Positions 63,852 to 64,000 of a stretch of 64,000 bases of DNA are shown here, in pieces. This DNA is from Candidatus Gromoviella agglomerans (lineage in GTDB: Bacteria > Pseudomonadota > Alphaproteobacteria > CAJXXZ01 > G021065005), in assembly GCF_021065005.1 (NCBI RefSeq), contig NZ_CP069247.1:124001-188000 (forward strand), written 5' to 3'. The notes under the pieces were generated by a model. The model worked only from the letters and a program-made list of their open reading frames with translations. It was not told the origin of the DNA and did not search any database. Each line of letters starts with the position of its first letter. Position 1 is the first letter of the stretch. A program made the position numbers and the translations under genes.

Positions 63852-64000
63852 TTACTTATTTAACTCTTCAAAAACAATACGGTTCAATAACTCAGGATTT
63901 GCCTTCCCATTCAGTTGTTTCATACACTGACCAACGAAAAATCCCAACAACCTATCTTTCCCATTTTTATAATCATTCACTTCATTCTGATTATTACTAA
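63852..64000 (-). CDS. gatB: Asp/Glu-tRNA amidotransferase subunit B, C-terminal end only
   Basis: GatCAB converts Glu-tRNA(Gln) and, where needed, Asp-tRNA(Asn) to the amidated forms; GatB binds the tRNA and holds the kinase-like active site. Only the last 49 residues are in the window (the 5' part lies beyond base 64000), ending at TAA 63854-63852. They match the GatB YqeY-type tail: NDYKNGKDRLLGFFVGQCMK then QLNGKANPELLNRIVFEEL. Its presence implies the indirect Gln-tRNA pathway, common in alphaproteobacteria. Confidence 0.88.
   Translation of the reverse strand, partial: SNNQNEVNDYKNGKDRLLGFFVGQCMKQLNGKANPELLNRIVFEELNK

Noticed and set aside
1-64000. Non-standard genetic code (TGA as Trp)
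   Set aside because: TGA is used as a terminal stop at expected gene ends (for example secA and ftsK) and Trp is encoded by TGG in conserved positions.

Overview
The window is AT-rich DNA from an alphaproteobacterium, most likely a host-associated member of the order Rickettsiales. The clues are a DUF4167 protein, a MucR/Ros-type regulator, split division and cell-wall operons (murE-murF without neighbours, ftsA without ftsZ), the C-terminal half of a split transhydrogenase alpha subunit, and an HK97-type block in the gene order of alphaproteobacterial gene transfer agents (GTAs). I cannot name genus or species. The standard code fits, since TGA is used as a stop.

Layout. (1) 1-13.9 kb is mostly housekeeping: murF (cut by the window edge), murE, gyrA, ftsY, ftsA, tRNA-Leu(UAG), tolR, rplY, pntAB, cca, an A-type Fe-S carrier with a large acidic insert, tRNA-Leu(CAA), an unknown gene and a DUF4167 gene. 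(2) 14.1-34.9 kb is an accessory island, nearly all on the minus strand: a MucR-like regulator, a 532-residue coiled-coil protein, two decayed genes, and four exported coiled-coil paralogues of 2171, 1498, 1096 and 271 residues. The paralogues share leader, GTG start, promoter (TTGCAT-17-TAAATT) and, in the three large ones, a Gly/Ala/Pro/Tyr repeat plus an anchor segment. Their coiled-coil bodies differ and contain internal duplications. (3) 35.2-41.7 kb holds an RluC-type pseudouridine synthase, two small exported unknowns and two mosaic exported Gln/Pro/Tyr-rich paralogues that share a nearly identical 555-bp core. (4) 41.9-53.8 kb is housekeeping again: clpP-clpX-lon (minus strand), and divergently secA, a ferredoxin/flavodoxin-NADP reductase and ftsK. 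SecA lacks its usual C-terminal zinc motif and carries eight Arg/Gly-rich repeats instead. (5) 54.4-63.6 kb is the GTA/prophage-like head-tail block: portal, prohead protease, capsid, connector, head closure, tail terminator, a likely tail protein, then (after an opposite-strand EamA transporter) a hub-like protein with two carbohydrate-binding-like repeats, a Cys-rich tail-tip candidate and a holin candidate. No terminase or tape-measure gene is present. (6) The window ends with tRNA-Arg(ACG) and the 3' end of gatB.

How the parts may work together (inference): the island looks like an evolving repertoire of Sec-exported, low-complexity proteins expressed from a common promoter type and diversified by duplication, slippage and conversion. 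A MucR-like regulator and a SecA with an unusual tail lie near it. The GTA block uses strong Shine-Dalgarno sites that most host genes here lack, which suggests separate expression control.
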